From contig NC_079149.1 of assembly GCF_945859685.1 (NCBI RefSeq), positions 84,621,073 to 84,685,072 on the forward strand: DNA of 64,000 bases. The letters are read 5' to 3'. The position numbers and the translations under genes were made by a program. This document shows, piece by piece, positions 41,741 to 52,690 of this stretch. This DNA comes from Eupeodes corollae. Taxonomy: Eukaryota > Arthropoda > Insecta > Diptera > Syrphidae. Numbering within the stretch: position 1 is the stretch's first letter; each line of letters begins with the position of its first letter. The notes beneath the pieces are model-generated. The model saw only the letters and a program-made list of their open reading frames with translations, was not told where the DNA came from and searched no databases.

Positions 41741-42411
41741 GTATATGCTGTCGTCAAGAAAGGAAATACAACACCGACGTCTTGATCAAAACGTCACCAT
41801 CGACAGACGTAACTTTGAGGTAGTCAAGGACTTCGTCTACCTAGACTCAACTGTAAACGCAGAAAACAACACCAGCGCTGAGATCAAACAAAGAATAACC
41901 CTTGCTAACCACTGTTTCTTTGGACTAAGAAAGCAATTGAGTGGTTAAGACCTCTCTCGAGGGACCAAAGGGCCGCTATATAAGACCCTTATCATCCCCG
42001 TTGTGCTGCGAAAGAACATTGGGTCGGTTTGAGAGAAAAGTTCGTCATGTGATCTACACGTTCCCGTATGCATCGAAGGGGAGTGGAGGAGAAGATGGAA
42101 CGACGAGCTGTACGGGCTGTACAGCGACGTACACTTAGCCAGAAGGGTAAAAGTCCAACGACTAAGATGGCTGGGTCACGTAGAGCGCATGGAAACTAAT
42201 GCTCCGGCCCGGAAAGTCTTCGAATCCGCACCCACAGGACAGCGCAGTAGAGGAAGACCACGGATCAGGTGGCGCACACAAGTGGAAAGTGACCTCACCC
42301 AACTCTGAGAAACTGGAAATATCTATCTTGGGACCGAGCTAGATGGAGAAGTTTGTTGGCTGAGGCCCTAGTTCACTCAGCACTGTAGCGCCACCTTAAG
42401 TAAGTAAGTAA
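41741..42411 (+). mobile_element. RTE-like LINE copy D, 5'-truncated
   Basis: 671 bp between GTTAACGCT at 41732-41740 and 42412-42420. The plus frame reads HRRLDQNVTIDRRNFEVVKD, FVYLDSTVNAENNTSAEIKQ and CFFGLRKQLSG, then a shift into the GHVERM region. It ends AGCGCCACCTTAAGTAAGTAAGTAAG: the (AAGT)n tail that defines the family's 3' end. Confidence 0.9.
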
Positions 42412-42420
42412 GTTAACGCT

Positions 42421-42970
42421 TCTAGCCCTTCTGTAGGTTAAGGGGAAATATGGAAAATTGTTTCGGCTTGACTTTGGTATGTTATTTATTTTGTCAATTT
42501 TTATAATAAAAACTGTCTTTAGTTTCTTTGTTGATGCCTAGAAACCAGAGATGGCATTTTAAAATTAATCATTATATTTTTCTACATACAAGAGAGGGAG
42601 TGTAGCTGAAAAGTTGCAATCACTTTTAAGGAAAGATTTTCTATGCGAATATGAACAGACTACTACTCCATATCTAATATTTATGAAGATATTAAATTGC
42701 TATATCCGAGGTTTTAATGAGGATTATAGCTAAACCGCATTCACTTGTTAGGTCGAGCTGACTTTGGCATATTCAAAAGAAACAATGAAATGCTACCTCA
42801 ATCTTTGTGCTCGCTTTAGATAGTGACTCTCGTAAGCTCGTGCTGAATGCCCAAATAGATCTATTTTCTATTTTGTCGCACTATGTCAACTAACAACTGT
42901 ATTGTCTTTGCATTTTTGTTTGTTTTATTCAGAAAGAAATAAAATTAATTGAATAAGTGTAAGTACGAAG
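42421..42970. other. Intergenic, nothing recognised
   Basis: AT-rich sequence between the RTE fragment and the fold-back element. No ORF, RNA or repeat was recognised. Confidence 0.5.
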
Positions 42971-42971
42971 C

Positions 42972-43135
42972 AGGACAGTTCACCTCCGCCGGTTTACCTC
43001 TGCCAGTTTACCACCGCCAGTTTACCTCTGCCAGTTTACCTCCGCCGGTTTACCTCTGCCAGTTTACCTCTGGACAGTTTACCACCGCCAGTTTACCTCG
43101 GGACGGTTTACCTCCAGAGCAGATAAGGTAGTTTA
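42972..43135. repeat. Left arm of fold-back element (14-bp units)
   Basis: GTTTACC recurs every 14 bases. Open frames across it are a by-product of the repeat period and composition. Confidence 0.9.
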
Positions 43136-43526
43136 TTATTTTCAAAACTAGCATCGAATTGAAAACTTTTGGCATTTAGTTTTGTGTTGTTCTTTATTTG
43201 TATTACTTATGAAATGAATTATGACACTTCCACAACACCATAACGTTTTTTTTCTAAAGCAAAATATTCATTTGATATTTAAGTAAGGTTTTGTTTTTTT
43301 TTTGAATATTTAATAGAATTCAATCTTTTTAATCAAACAAAGCTCAAATTTCTTTTTCTTCAATAGACAAAACGAGAAATTGACCATAAAAACATTTATG
43401 AGTAACAGTTTTTAAAAATAAATAAACTCACGGCCGAATAACACTATAAAATAAAACACTAAGAAGCAGAAATATCGGCCTTTGCATTTATTAAGAAGCA
43501 CCCTGTGAGCAAAATAAGCCACATTT

Positions 43527-43688
43527 AAAACTACCTTACCTGCTCTGGAGGTAAACCGTCCAGAGGTAAACCGGCGGTGGTAAACTGTCCAGAGGTAAAC
43601 TGGCAGAGGTAAACCGGCGGAGGTAAACTGGCAGAGGTAAACTGGCGGTGGTAAACTGGCAGAGGTAAACCGGCGGAGGTAAACAGTC
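43527..43688. repeat. Right arm of fold-back element (14-bp units)
   Basis: Inverse of the left arm, GGTAAAC every 14 bases. Confidence 0.9.
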
Positions 43689-44200
43689 ATGTACCGGTGT
43701 AAGTAAACTTTAGTTAACTTTCTTCTTTACAAACGAGGTTTGTAAAATTGTATAAAATGGTAAAGTGTGTAAGAAGCCTGTCCAAAGCCCGACCAACTTA
43801 TTGCGTGGTTGTAATAAAGAAAACATGACTTTCATAAGTAAATGTTCAAATTGACATACACAAAAAATCCAATTAAGAAATTAAATTACAAGAATTCAAA
43901 ATTATTAACCACCATAAACTCCTATCAACTTATCAATGTTGCTTACTGGACGAATCGCCTAAGTTGCCTAGTGAGTGGTAGGCCTTATGGCGCTGAAGGT
44001 TTACGCGACTGAACGCACACGATACAAATTTCCTTTCATAAAATTCCCCAATTCCGAAACGTCGAAAATACAGTTTAACTTGTTTTGTTTTTGTTGCCCG
44101 CTACTGCGAAAAAAGTTGCGAAAAATGCCAAAATTTGCGCGCAATTTCAAACATCAAACAAATTCCAATTAGATTTTTAGAATAGAAGACTACTCCGATC
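43689..44200. other. Upstream region of the dUTPase gene
   Basis: AT-rich, with an open frame at 43975-44172 that shows no motif and is probably chance or 5' leader. The promoter cannot be placed. Confidence 0.4.
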
Positions 44201-44288
44201 CGCTATTTTATTAAGTCGCAGTTATCCTTGCCGTTCACGTTGGATTCTTACAAGTCTTTCTAATAATTTAAATTTTAATTTTAATTTT

Positions 44289-44894
44289 ATGGAACCCGAA
44301 ACCAAAAAAATGCGTGTCGATAGTAAATGTGTTCTTCGTTTTGCCAAATTGACCGAAAATGCTTTTGAGCCGGTTAAAGGATCTACAAAAGCTGCCGGCT
44401 TTGATCTTCGAAGTGCATACGATTGTACAGTTCCAGCTCGTGGTAAGCAGCTTGTCAAGACTGATTTACAAATTCAAGTTCCCGAAGGATCCTATGGCCG
44501 TGTTGCACCACGTTCGGGTCTGGCTGTAAAGAATTTCATCGATGTTGGAGCTGGCGTCGTGGATGAGGATTATCGTGGTAACTTGGGAGTTGTTCTATTC
44601 AATCACTCCGATTCTGATTTCGAGGTAAAGAAAGGAGATCGTATTGCTCAGCTCATTTGCGAGCAAATATTCTATCCGGAATTGGAGCAATTGGATTCTT
44701 TGTCTCAAACCGAAAGAGGAGAAGGTGGTTTTGGATCTACTGGTTTGAAAGAATTGCTCCAGGCTAAGAATGGAAATGGAGCAGCTGCACCGCATCCGAA
44801 AACTACTGAGGCTTCTGGTTTGAAAGAATTGCTGCAAGCAAAGAATGGAAAAGATGTTGCTACCACCACCGAACCAGAGCCAACCAAAGTTTAG
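44289..44894 (+). CDS. dUTPase: Deoxyuridine triphosphatase (dUTPase) with repeated C-terminal extension
   Basis: Hydrolyses dUTP to dUMP and pyrophosphate, keeping uracil out of DNA and feeding thymidylate synthesis; trimeric enzyme. 201 codons, single exon. All five motifs are present: AGFDLRSAYD (I, about residues 37-46), PRSGLAVK (II), GVVDEDYRGNLGVVLFNHSD (III), KGDRIAQLI (IV) and RGEGGFGST (V). The last about 50 residues extend past motif V and carry GLKELLQAKNG twice, separated by a linker rich in Ala, Thr and Pro. The ATG at 44289 is the first in frame; EPETKKMRVD follows and a second ATG lies at codon 9. No signal peptide is evident, fitting a nuclear or cytosolic form. Intact. Confidence 0.95.
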   Translation: MEPETKKMRVDSKCVLRFAKLTENAFEPVKGSTKAAGFDLRSAYDCTVPARGKQLVKTDLQIQVPEGSYGRVAPRSGLAVKNFIDVGAGVVDEDYRGNLGVVLFNHSDSDFEVKKGDRIAQLICEQIFYPELEQLDSLSQTERGEGGFGSTGLKELLQAKNGNGAAAPHPKTTEASGLKELLQAKNGKDVATTTEPEPTKV

Positions 44895-44954
44895 ATCTTC
44901 GTAAAAATGTTTTTGCACTTAAGTTTGATGTACAAAAAATTAATGTTATAAATT

Positions 44955-44960
44955 AATAAA
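44955..44960 (+). terminator. dUTPase poly(A) signal
   Basis: AATAAA 61 bp after the TAG stop. Confidence 0.65.
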
Positions 44961-45689
44961 CTAAAGCCGTTACTTTTTATGTATGTATATATTTTTTTTT
45001 CTTTGAAACATTTAAGACAAAGGACATGGCCTGTTTGAATAATTTCAGAATAACTTTTTCGATCTTTTGTTGTAAATCCATAAATAAGTAAGTAAGATAT
45101 TGGAAAGTGGTATATGAGGCACAAGTGGTTCTGGACAAAGGTTGACCACTTTCACGTTATATTTGAAAAAAGGTAGGGCGCTCCTGCTCCTTAGCAAACC
45201 TTTATTTGTAGGTGAATAGAATGATAACCTGTTAAGTGTTCCCAACAAATTTCATGAGCACAGTTATTTCAGACCTACATACCTAAATAGGAAGTAACTT
45301 CAAAAAGGACCAAAGTTTAACAAGGTTATTTTTAAAGTAAGTCTTTAGTCAAGATAAGTTTGGTTAGCAGTTCTAGCACATCAATTTTGTGTGTGAGCTG
45401 TAAACAAGGGGGATTGGACGTATACCACAAAAGATTAAAATTAGATCAAAAACTGATTAAAATAGGGTCCTATTCGTGATAAAAAGATCAACCGTTACAA
45501 ATCTCCTCACATTCTCAAACATACACTCCGGGTCGTGATAGGTTTCAAAAGTAATTTTAAAATTCAAGAGTACTGGAGGAACCTCCATCATTTCCTATGA
45601 GGATCAGGGCGAAAAACACTTAAATGTACCAATTTATCTTAACTGTAACTGTAAAAAGAGTTGGAAATGAGCTTGGGTGCTTCACGTAC
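44961..45689. other. Intergenic, nothing firmly recognised
   Basis: May include the decayed 5' end of the LINE that follows; no motif is clear. Confidence 0.4.
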
Positions 45690-46280
45690 TCCTCAGTGGT
45701 ATCATCATGTTTGAACCAGCACCGTGTCTCAAAAGATAGTAAAGGATCCAGATTAGTAGAGTCTTGTGATTTGTTCATCTTAACAGTTTTAAATATTAGA
45801 AGTGCAGGAGATATACGTTCATTAGATCTTTAGGTCATTCAGTTATAGATTATGGCATAGCCGGAGGAAATGGTTGAGAATGATAACGGATTTTAAAGTA
45901 GGTGCTAAAACTTTTTCCGAGCATATGCCTTTTGTCATTTCAGTTGAGACTAATGTAGGATGTTCAAGGATTTAAAGCTGCCCCAATATTAAAATGGAAT
46001 GATCGTTTTTCGCAAAGTTACCAGCAATGCTTGAATAGGGAACTATATTTGCTGAATGAAGTCTCTACTTGTCCATACATGGTTAAATTACTAGCTGTTA
46101 TAAAAAGAGCATATCCACATCAATCTAACTTGACTAAAACTCGAAAAAAGCAAATCTGGTTTGATAAGGAGTGTGAAACGGCTCTTAATCTATCGTTTTC
46201 GTTCCTAACTTGTTTCACTCATCTAATAATGAGAACTATAAACTATGGTACGTAGAGTCAAACAAAAAATACAAAGCCTT
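45690..46280 (+). pseudogene. LINE G, endonuclease end and linker (split by RTE copy E)
   Basis: Broken plus frames: RVSKDSKGSRLVESCDLFIL and SVIDYGIAGG, then MITDFKVGAKTFSEHMPFVI (end of an AP endonuclease, with SEH for SDH), then RKKQIWFDKECETALN and NYKLWYVESNKKYKAL, a linker that continues after RTE copy E at 49007. Confidence 0.65.
46273..46280. repeat. Target-site duplication of RTE copy E, left
   Basis: AAAGCCTT, also at 49007-49014. The host LINE reading continues across it. Confidence 0.75.
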
Positions 46281-46301
46281 ACTTACTTACTTAAGGTGGC
46301 G

Positions 46302-46757
46302 CTATAGTCCTGTGTGAACTAGGGCCTCACCCAACAAACTTCTCCATCTAGCTCGGTCCCTAGCTAGATGTCTCCAGTTTTGCGCTCCAAGGTGGGTGAG
46401 GTCACCTTCCACTTGTGCGCGCCAACTGATCCGCGGTCTTTCTCTACTGCGCTGTCCTGTGGGTGCGGATTCGAAGACTTTCTGGGCCGGAGCATTGGTT
46501 TCCATGCGCTCTACGTGACCAAGCCATCTTAGTCGTTGGACTTTTACTCTTTTGGCTAAGTCTACGTCGCTGTACAGCCCGTACAGTTCGTCGTTCCATC
46601 TTCTCCTCCACTCGCCTTCGATGCATACGGGACCGTAGATCACACGAAGAACTTTTCTCTCGAAGTGACCCAAGGTGCTTTCATCCGCTTTTGTCATGGT
46701 CCATGCTTCTGCACCGTATAGCAGGACGGGGATGATAAGGGTCTTATATAGCAACAC
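46302..46757 (-). pseudogene. RTE copy E, ORF C-terminal domain
   Basis: 151 open codons: LLYKTLIIPVLLYGAEAWTM, FERKVLRVIYGPVCIEGEWR, WLGHVERMETNAPAQKVFES, RPRISWRAQVEGDLTHLGAQ, ARWRSLLGEALVHTGL and stop. This is the most complete copy of the family's C-terminus in the window. Confidence 0.88.
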
Positions 46758-47149
46758 TTTGGTCCCTCGAGAGCGCTGGTGTTGTTTTCTGCGTTTACAG
46801 CGGAGCCTAGGTAGACGAAGTCCTTGACTACCTCAAAGTTACGTCTGTCGATTGTGACGTTTTGACCAAAACGTCGGTGTTGTATGTCCTTTCTAGACGA
46901 CAGCATGTACTTTGTTTTGCCCTCATTAACCGTTAAACCCATTTTTGCCGCTTCTGCCTCAATACTCACAAAAGCCCCATTGACATCACGCTGAGTTCTT
47001 CCGATTATGTCAATGTCATCAGCATATGCTAGTAATTGGACAGACTTTTGAAAGATAGTTCCTCTAGCGTTGACGTGTGAGCTCTTCACTATTCTTGTTA
47101 AAAACATCACATGATGGCGCATCAGCTTGTCTAAAACCTTTTTTGACAT
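46694..47149 (-). pseudogene. RTE copy E, RT active-site region
   Basis: Contains SVQLLAYADDIDIIGRTQRD with an intact YADD, then GLTVNEGKTKYMLSSRKDIQ and FEVVKDFVYLGSAVNAENNT, after which the deletion near 46774 shifts the frame. Confidence 0.85.
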
Positions 47150-47945
47150 CGAAAGGTTCTGTTAAGTTGTTTCCAATCTTTTTGGAGCATCGTGAATTCT
47201 CCATGGTCATTCTGCACAAACGGATGAGTTTGGCAGGGATGCAAAAACTAGACATGGCTCTATACAGCTCGTCCCTGCAGATGCTTTCATATGCGGCCTT
47301 GAAATCGTTGAAAAGATGGTGGGTGTCGATTTGGTGTTCTTGGGTTTTTTCCAGGATCTGCCGTAATGTGAATATTTGATCAACTGTGGACTTTCCTGGT
47401 CTAAAACCACACTGATAAGGACCTATCAGGTTGTTGACGATGGGCTTTAGACGTTCACATATTACGGCAGAGAAGATTTTATAGGCGATGTTAAGTAGAC
47501 TTATTCCTCTATAGTTGGTGCAGTTTAGAGGGTCTCCTTTTTTCAGGATCGGGCAAACAATACTGAGGTTCCATTCATCGGGCATGTTTTCGTCCGACCA
47601 TATCTTACAGATAAGTTGGTGCATGCTCCTAACCAGCTTATCCCCAGCTGTTTTAAAGGGCTTGGCATTCAAGCCATCCGCTCCTGCGGCTTTATACGAC
47701 TTCAACTTAGATATGGCAATCTTTACTTCGTCTAAGTCGGGAGGACGGGATTGTTGGCTTTCGTTGTCTATATCGAATGGGTCATCCTGCCTGACAGGGG
47801 AATTCAGTTCTTCATCGCCGTTATACAGTCTGTAGAAGTGGTCCTTCCATATCCTCAGCATTGACTGCGGTTCCACTATGATGTTTCCACTTTCGTCTTT
47901 GCAGCCTTCGGTTCTAGGTTTATGTACCTGTGAATTTCGTTTCAC
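47064..47945 (-). pseudogene. RTE copy E, reverse transcriptase fingers and palm
   Basis: 293 open codons: LKSYKAAGADGLNAKPFKTA, SIVCPILKKGDPLNCTNYRG, ISLLNIAYKIFSAVICERLK, YQCGFRPGKSTVDQIFTLRQ, FNDFKAAYESICRDELYRAM (FNDF where FIDF is usual) and DVKKGFRQADAPSCDVFN. It overlaps the YADD frame with a shift near 47064-47149. Confidence 0.88.
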
Positions 47946-48096
47946 CTGTTCATAAAACTTTCGAACCTCATTCCTGCTTTTATACCTCTCAACATCTTCG
48001 ACCGCACGCTTCTCATGCCCTCTCTTTTTCCTTCTGAGAAGGCGGCGTTCCTCTCGCCTCTTCTGCTCATAGAGCTCACGAGCAGCTCTCGTCCTT

Positions 48097-48483
48097 TTAT
48101 GCAGCGCCTATGAGCCTGAATCCATTGTCGGAAGTGTTGTCGTGCAGGCTGTTCTTTCCGATTATTCCATCAAAGATGTCTTCCCTTCCTAGCTTGGCAT
48201 TAAAATCGCCCAGGACTATTTTAATATCGTAGCTAGGGCACTGCTCATATGTTTTGTATAAGAGCTCGAAGAACATATCTTTGGTGTTGTCGTCTTTCTC
48301 TTCTGTAGGGGCGTGCGCGCGTGTCAGGCTACAGTTGCCGAATTTAGCCTTGATGCGTATGGTCATAAGGCGCTCATTGATGCACCTATAGCTCAAGACT
48401 TCTTGCCTAAGTCTGGCTCCGATGACGAATCCGCATCCAAATAAGCGCAGTCTTTCATCCTCTTTTTGCCCGGCCCATCCCAT
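48097..48483 (-). pseudogene. RTE copy E, endonuclease domain
   Basis: 128 open codons: FGCGFVIGARLRQEVLSYRC, NCSLTRAHAPTEEKDDNTKD, YDIKIVLGDFNAKLGREDIF, GIIGKNSLHDNTSDNGFRLI. The N-terminal catalytic Asn/Glu region and the final SDH region are missing, the latter through the deletion near 48106. Confidence 0.82.
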
Positions 48484-49006
48484 CGTATTTCCTGGATGGC
48501 GGTGATATCTGCTTTATAGCGGTCTAGGGTCTCCGCTAATTCTTCGGCCGCACGTGGTCTGTTAAGGGACCTAACATTCCATGTGCATATCCGAAGTTCG
48601 TTGTCCTTTATTCGTTTGCGTTGGCTGTCAACAGTAAATCCGTCCGTATGGAAGGCCAGATCCTAAGTATAACTCCTGGGCTTCGAAAAAGTCGAAGAAG
48701 CCCTATAAGGAAGCCCTACTGGAACTGTAGACGCCACCGTTGATTCCATCTCGGGAATTCCTCCGCTGCCGTTTGGATGAGGAGAGGTGCCTTAGTGGAA
48801 ACACCTCTCCCCACCTCTCTCGTTTGCTGCCCCCAACAACTTTCCACTGGGGTTGGAACCAAATCTCCAGTTGAGGTACTAGGCACCCGATGTTCACCAC
48901 GTGGAGGTGAGAGTAGGAGTTGATAGACAGAGGTTGGTTTTAAGAAAAACCTGTGGACGCTTGTGTCCTCTTGAATGCACATGTCTACCATTTGAACATC
49001 AAAAAA

Positions 49007-50600
49007 AAAGCCTTGTGCTTACAAAAAAAGGCCTCAAAGTTCCACTATGCTGCTCCATATACCAAAGATAATTTTCTGGATTCAACCTTTTCGGAAGAAG
49101 AGTTGATTGCACCGATAAACAGAGCGAAACAACACAAGGCAGCTGGAATATTTTGAATTCCAGTTGAATTTTTCAACTATGCCTCCCGCGATTTAAAAGC
49201 CCAACTTCTTTGCTGTTATAATGAAAACTTCGAGTTTGGAGTCATTCCTCCTAGTTTTCTGTCTTCGGTGATTTTCCCATTATTTAAAAAAGGAGATGCA
49301 TCTGTTTCAGAGAATTATCGAGGGATATAGTTTTTAAACGTGTCTATGAAGTTATTTGCGAGTATGATATTTAGTAGACTTACTTCGTTGAACGTGAACT
49401 CCAAGCTCAGTGAGCTGCAAGCTGGATTTCGCGCTGGATATTCAACTACAGATCAGGTATTTCTGCTACTTAATATTGCAAATGTGTACTTAAATCGTGG
49501 ACAAAAACTTTATGCTTTTTTATAGATTTTAAGAAAGCATTTGACAGCATTGAGAGGCACTTTTTGTAAAACTTTTGAATATCGGCATATCTTCCAAATT
49601 TTTAGTATTTTAAGAGCTCTTCAAGGTTAAGATTCAATAGCCGTTTGGGATAGAGAATGCTTTTCCGAAGATTTGAGTTCTTCAATGGGCCTAAAACAAG
49701 GATGTGCGTTGAGTACTCTATTATTCACTCTATTTATTGAGGATTTAGAGGAGCACACGGGAGGAGGGGTGAAGGGGAGAAAATATTCCGCGCTTTTTGT
49801 ATGCGGATGATATCGTACTTTTATCGGAATTCTCACACGAACTCCAAGAAATCATTGTCAAACTTGAAAAATATTGCGATACATGGAATTTATTAGTCAA
49901 TCTTAGCAAATCAAACATAATGATCAGAAAAGGGCACGGAAGATACGCTAGTTATGAGAAATGGAAGTATCATTAACAAGTAACCTTTGTATGAAAAAAC
50001 ATATCAAGTTAAAACTTCAGGAGGGGAAGCTGCCCTCTGCGTTTCCTGGAAGAACTGCATTGCAAATAAATCCATGAACCACTTAGCAAAATATAAACTG
50101 TTTCAAGATGTGTGTGGGGCTACAAAGAATATGAGGATGTGGACAAATTATTCCGTTTCTTTTTAAAGCGAGTCTTTGCTCTCCCATTAACAATGCCTAA
50201 TTATTTGCTTCATATTGGAACAGGTTTGCCACCGTTGTTCATCGATACGCTCAAGATTAATTTCTATTACATCAAGGCTGGTCAATAGAGAATTAAAATT
50301 TATCATCATAAATCTGATTAATTTTGTACAAACTTGGATCGATCTTGCTATTTGACGGGTGGATCGATCGAATTTGATTTGGACAATCTAACGGGTTTTA
50401 AAGGAAGCCTTTACTCCCTTGTTGCGAGATTTGATGATATCGGTAAAATTTCATCAACCAGGCCAAAACATTGGAGAATCAAACTACTTCGACGACAAGA
50501 ACTCAACGGATATGATTTCTTCAATTCTAGTCCTAAGTTGAAGGTGCCATAAGCTGATGCTAACTCTCCCCTAAGATGTTAAGAAACAAATTTCTAAAAA
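49007..50600 (+). pseudogene. LINE G, RT and C-terminal part
   Basis: Plus frames with stops and shifts: YTKDNFLDSTFSEEELIAPI, SSVIFPLFKKGD, ENYRGI, LQAGFRAGYSTTDQVFLLLN, FKKAFDSIERH, GLKQGCALSTLLFTLFIEDL, LYADDIVLLSEFSHELQEII and YCDTWNLLVNLSKSN. The catalytic YADD is preserved but shifts and stops break the ORF. The end near 50600 is approximate. Confidence 0.75.
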
Positions 50601-51240
50601 ATTATTCAAATAAACTTTGAGTTAACTAAATAGTGTCTAAAGTAAAACTTAATTTCTGATTTAAAATTTTAAGACCAATGGGTAGGTTGGTGTTTATCAG
50701 GCACCAAGTCCTAACCGGATGTGCAGCAGCTGATACAATTGGCCAAAGTCTTAATGGTTTTAATTCTTACTTCAAAAATAAAGATTCGTACAGATAAACA
50801 TAAAGGGAGGCAAAAAGAACGACGAGCAATTTGATGTGCATCTAATTCTTGTGATTATGGGCCAAAAATAAAAAAAAATTTGGGGTGGACGCAAATCTCT
50901 CAACAGTTTTAATATTTTTTTTTTTTAATTCGAGTCTTCCTTAACGAATCAAACTTAAGAAAAAATGCGTACATGACGAATAATGGAAAGTTATGGTATT
51001 AGAGTTTTTTAAAACTCAAATAATCTAGAGAATGAATGGTATTACATGTTTTTTTCAGACGATAAAATTATTTAATTTCGGTTTTTCTCATTGATCAATT
51101 TTTTATTTTCAAGATTGGAGAAAATAAAAAGGTTTTAAAAGCCTCATCACAATTTTGAAGGAGGTGTTTTGGTATTGAATTTGACTATCAGTTATTATGA
51201 AGCAGTTAAGGTTGAGGTAGTTACATAAAACATTAATGCA
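50601..51240. other. AT-rich, nothing firmly recognised
   Basis: Between LINE G and the mariner remnant. It probably includes the mariner 3' end, but no terminal repeat was identified. Confidence 0.4.
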
Positions 51241-51920
51241 TTTGTTGCATCTTAAGATAAGCTTTTTTAAACCCTCAAAAAAAAATAACTTTCCTCTTTT
51301 CCTGCAAAATACCCATTTATTGCCGACTTGAGTTCTTCATCATCCGAAAATCTTTTTCCACGAAGACATTTTTTCAAATCCGGAAACAGGAAGTAATCAC
51401 CAGGGGCAAGGTCTGGACTATAGGGTGGATGTTGAATTTCTTCAAAACCACAATCTCGCACAGCAGCCTTGGAAACTCGCGCCGTGTGAACAGGAGCGTT
51501 GTCATGAAGAAGCAACACACCCGCTGCGAGTTTACCCCGTCTTTTCTTTTTAATTTCCTCCCGCAAATTATTCAAAGTGGAAACGTAGGATTTGGCGTTG
51601 ATGGTTTCACCTTTTTTTTGTACTCAATGAGTACTCCCAAAAAAAAGGGGCCATGAGCTTCCCGGCAGACGGAGTGACTTTGAACTTCTTCGGGGGGTCT
51701 GTTCCTTTTTTATGCCACTGCATGGACTCTTGTTTGCTTTCAGGGTCATAGTGGTGAAGCCATATTTCGTCCCAAGTAACAATTCGATCCATAACATCGT
51801 CCGCTTTCTCACCACACATCTCCAAAAGCTCTCTACAGCATGCGATTCTCATTTTTTTCTGAAGCGCTGTGAGCATTCGTGGCACCCACCTTGCACTGAC
51901 CTTTGAAAGGTTAAGATGGT
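51241..51920 (-). pseudogene. mariner transposase remnant
   Basis: Minus strand: NLSKVSARWVPRMLTALQKK, VDRIVTWDEIW-type block (MDRIVTWDEIWLHHYDPESK; first Asp), FKVTPSAGKLMAPFFW, then after a small deletion LNNLREEIKKKRRGKLAAGV, LLLHDNAPVHTARVSKAAVR (second Asp) and PPYSPDLAPGDYFLFPDLKK (third Asp). All three catalytic acidic residues are present, but the N-terminal DNA-binding domain is missing and the frame is interrupted near 51610-51650. A piggyBac-type sequence abuts it at about 51921. Confidence 0.85.
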
Positions 51921-52690
51921 CATGAAAGGATGGTGTGAATGGTACCAGTACCTATATGGGCGTTGTAAAATACCCATCTATTACTACTACTGGAGCACTA
52001 ACAAGTTCTTCCATAATTCCTTCGTGCCGCAAGTGATGTCGCGGAATAGATTCCAGTTACTTTTGAAGCTCATTCACTTAGCGAACAATTCAATAAATAG
52101 TGGAAAAAGTTTGGAAAAAGTAAGTGCACCTTGGACCCACTTGAACAAAACTTCGTCAAACCTAGAAGCCTTAAAGAAATGTTGGCAGCAGATGAATCAG
52201 GTCCCTTGACGTGGTAGAGTGGAATTCCGGCAGTATAACCCAGGAAAACAACACAAGTATGGTATAAAAGTCTATAAATTTTGTGATACAGATGGGTACA
52301 CTAACACCAGTGCCATATATGCAGGCAAAACTGATTCAAGTAACCAATGAGGAAAGTTACCCAAAGCACATCGCATTCGACTCAAATTGTCTTAGACTTG
52401 GCCGAAAAATATTTAGACAAGGGTGGAACGATTGCAACAGATAATTTGTATACATCCATTTCCTTAGCTAAAAACCTCCTTTCTCTACAAACACATCTCA
52501 TTGGAACTCTACGTGGAAACAGACAAGGCAATCCAAAAGTGAAACAAAAGGGCTTGAAAGCTCTGGAGCCGTAGGTGCCAAATGTAAGGACAAGTCTGAT
52601 GTTCTCATGTTGAGTACGAAACATGGTTTGGAGGAAGTACCTACAGGAAAGCGGTCGAGGCAAGTTGAGGAAATTCGAAAATTGCATATG
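51921..52690 (+). pseudogene. piggyBac-type transposase, first part (split by RTE copy C)
   Basis: Plus strand: YYWSTNKFFHNSFVPQVMSR and NRFQLLLKLIHLANN (start of the DDE_Tnp_1_7 domain), GRVEFRQYNPGKQHKYGIKV, YKFCDTDGYTNT, TQIVLDLAEKYLDKGGTIAT and DNLYTSISLAKNLLS. The segment with the first catalytic Asp is deleted or decayed between 52200 and 52215. It resumes at 55659 after the inserted RTE. Confidence 0.85.
52676..52690. repeat. Target-site duplication of RTE copy C, left
   Basis: CGAAAATTGCATATG, repeated exactly at 55659-55673. Confidence 0.93.

Larger units (their letters stand above)
42972..43688. mobile_element. Fold-back element with arms made of a 14-bp tandem repeat
   Basis: Two arms of about 163 bp, 42972-43135 and 43527-43688, are inverted copies in the same register with only a few differences. 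Each is a row of about ten 14-bp units (consensus GCCAGTTTACCTCT with variants GCCGGTTTACCTCC and GGACAGTTTACCACC), ending in AGAGCAG-TAAGGTAGTTT toward the centre. The 391-bp loop is AT-rich and without a convincing ORF. The structure resembles Drosophila FB (fold-back) elements, which have long inverted repeats built of short direct repeats. No target-site duplication was found. Confidence 0.85.
46281..49006 (-). mobile_element. RTE-like LINE copy E, near full length with internal deletions
   Basis: The 3' end (low coordinates) is ACTTACTTACTTAAGGTGGC, the (AAGT)n tail. Minus frames: C-terminal domain 46757-46302, palm to C-terminal 47149-46694 (YADDIDIIGRTQRDVNGAF), RT 47945-47064, endonuclease 48483-48097, then a 5' leader to about 48907, plus about 97 bp more than copy C has. 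There are deletions of about 75 bp near 46774 and of several hundred bases near 48106, where the endonuclease jumps to the linker. Confidence 0.9.

Noticed and set aside
42972..43688. CRISPR-like array
   Set aside because: Eukaryotic context, 14-bp directly adjacent units and no unique spacers.
42949..43690. Open frames of 60 and 92 codons across the fold-back arms
   Set aside because: They follow from the 14-bp repeat lacking stops in those frames; no start context or family resemblance, and the frame runs into the loop.
43975..44172. A 65-codon frame upstream of dUTPase as a targeting-peptide exon
   Set aside because: No in-frame splice to the dUTPase ORF was evident and the peptide has no clear mitochondrial signal; left as leader or chance.
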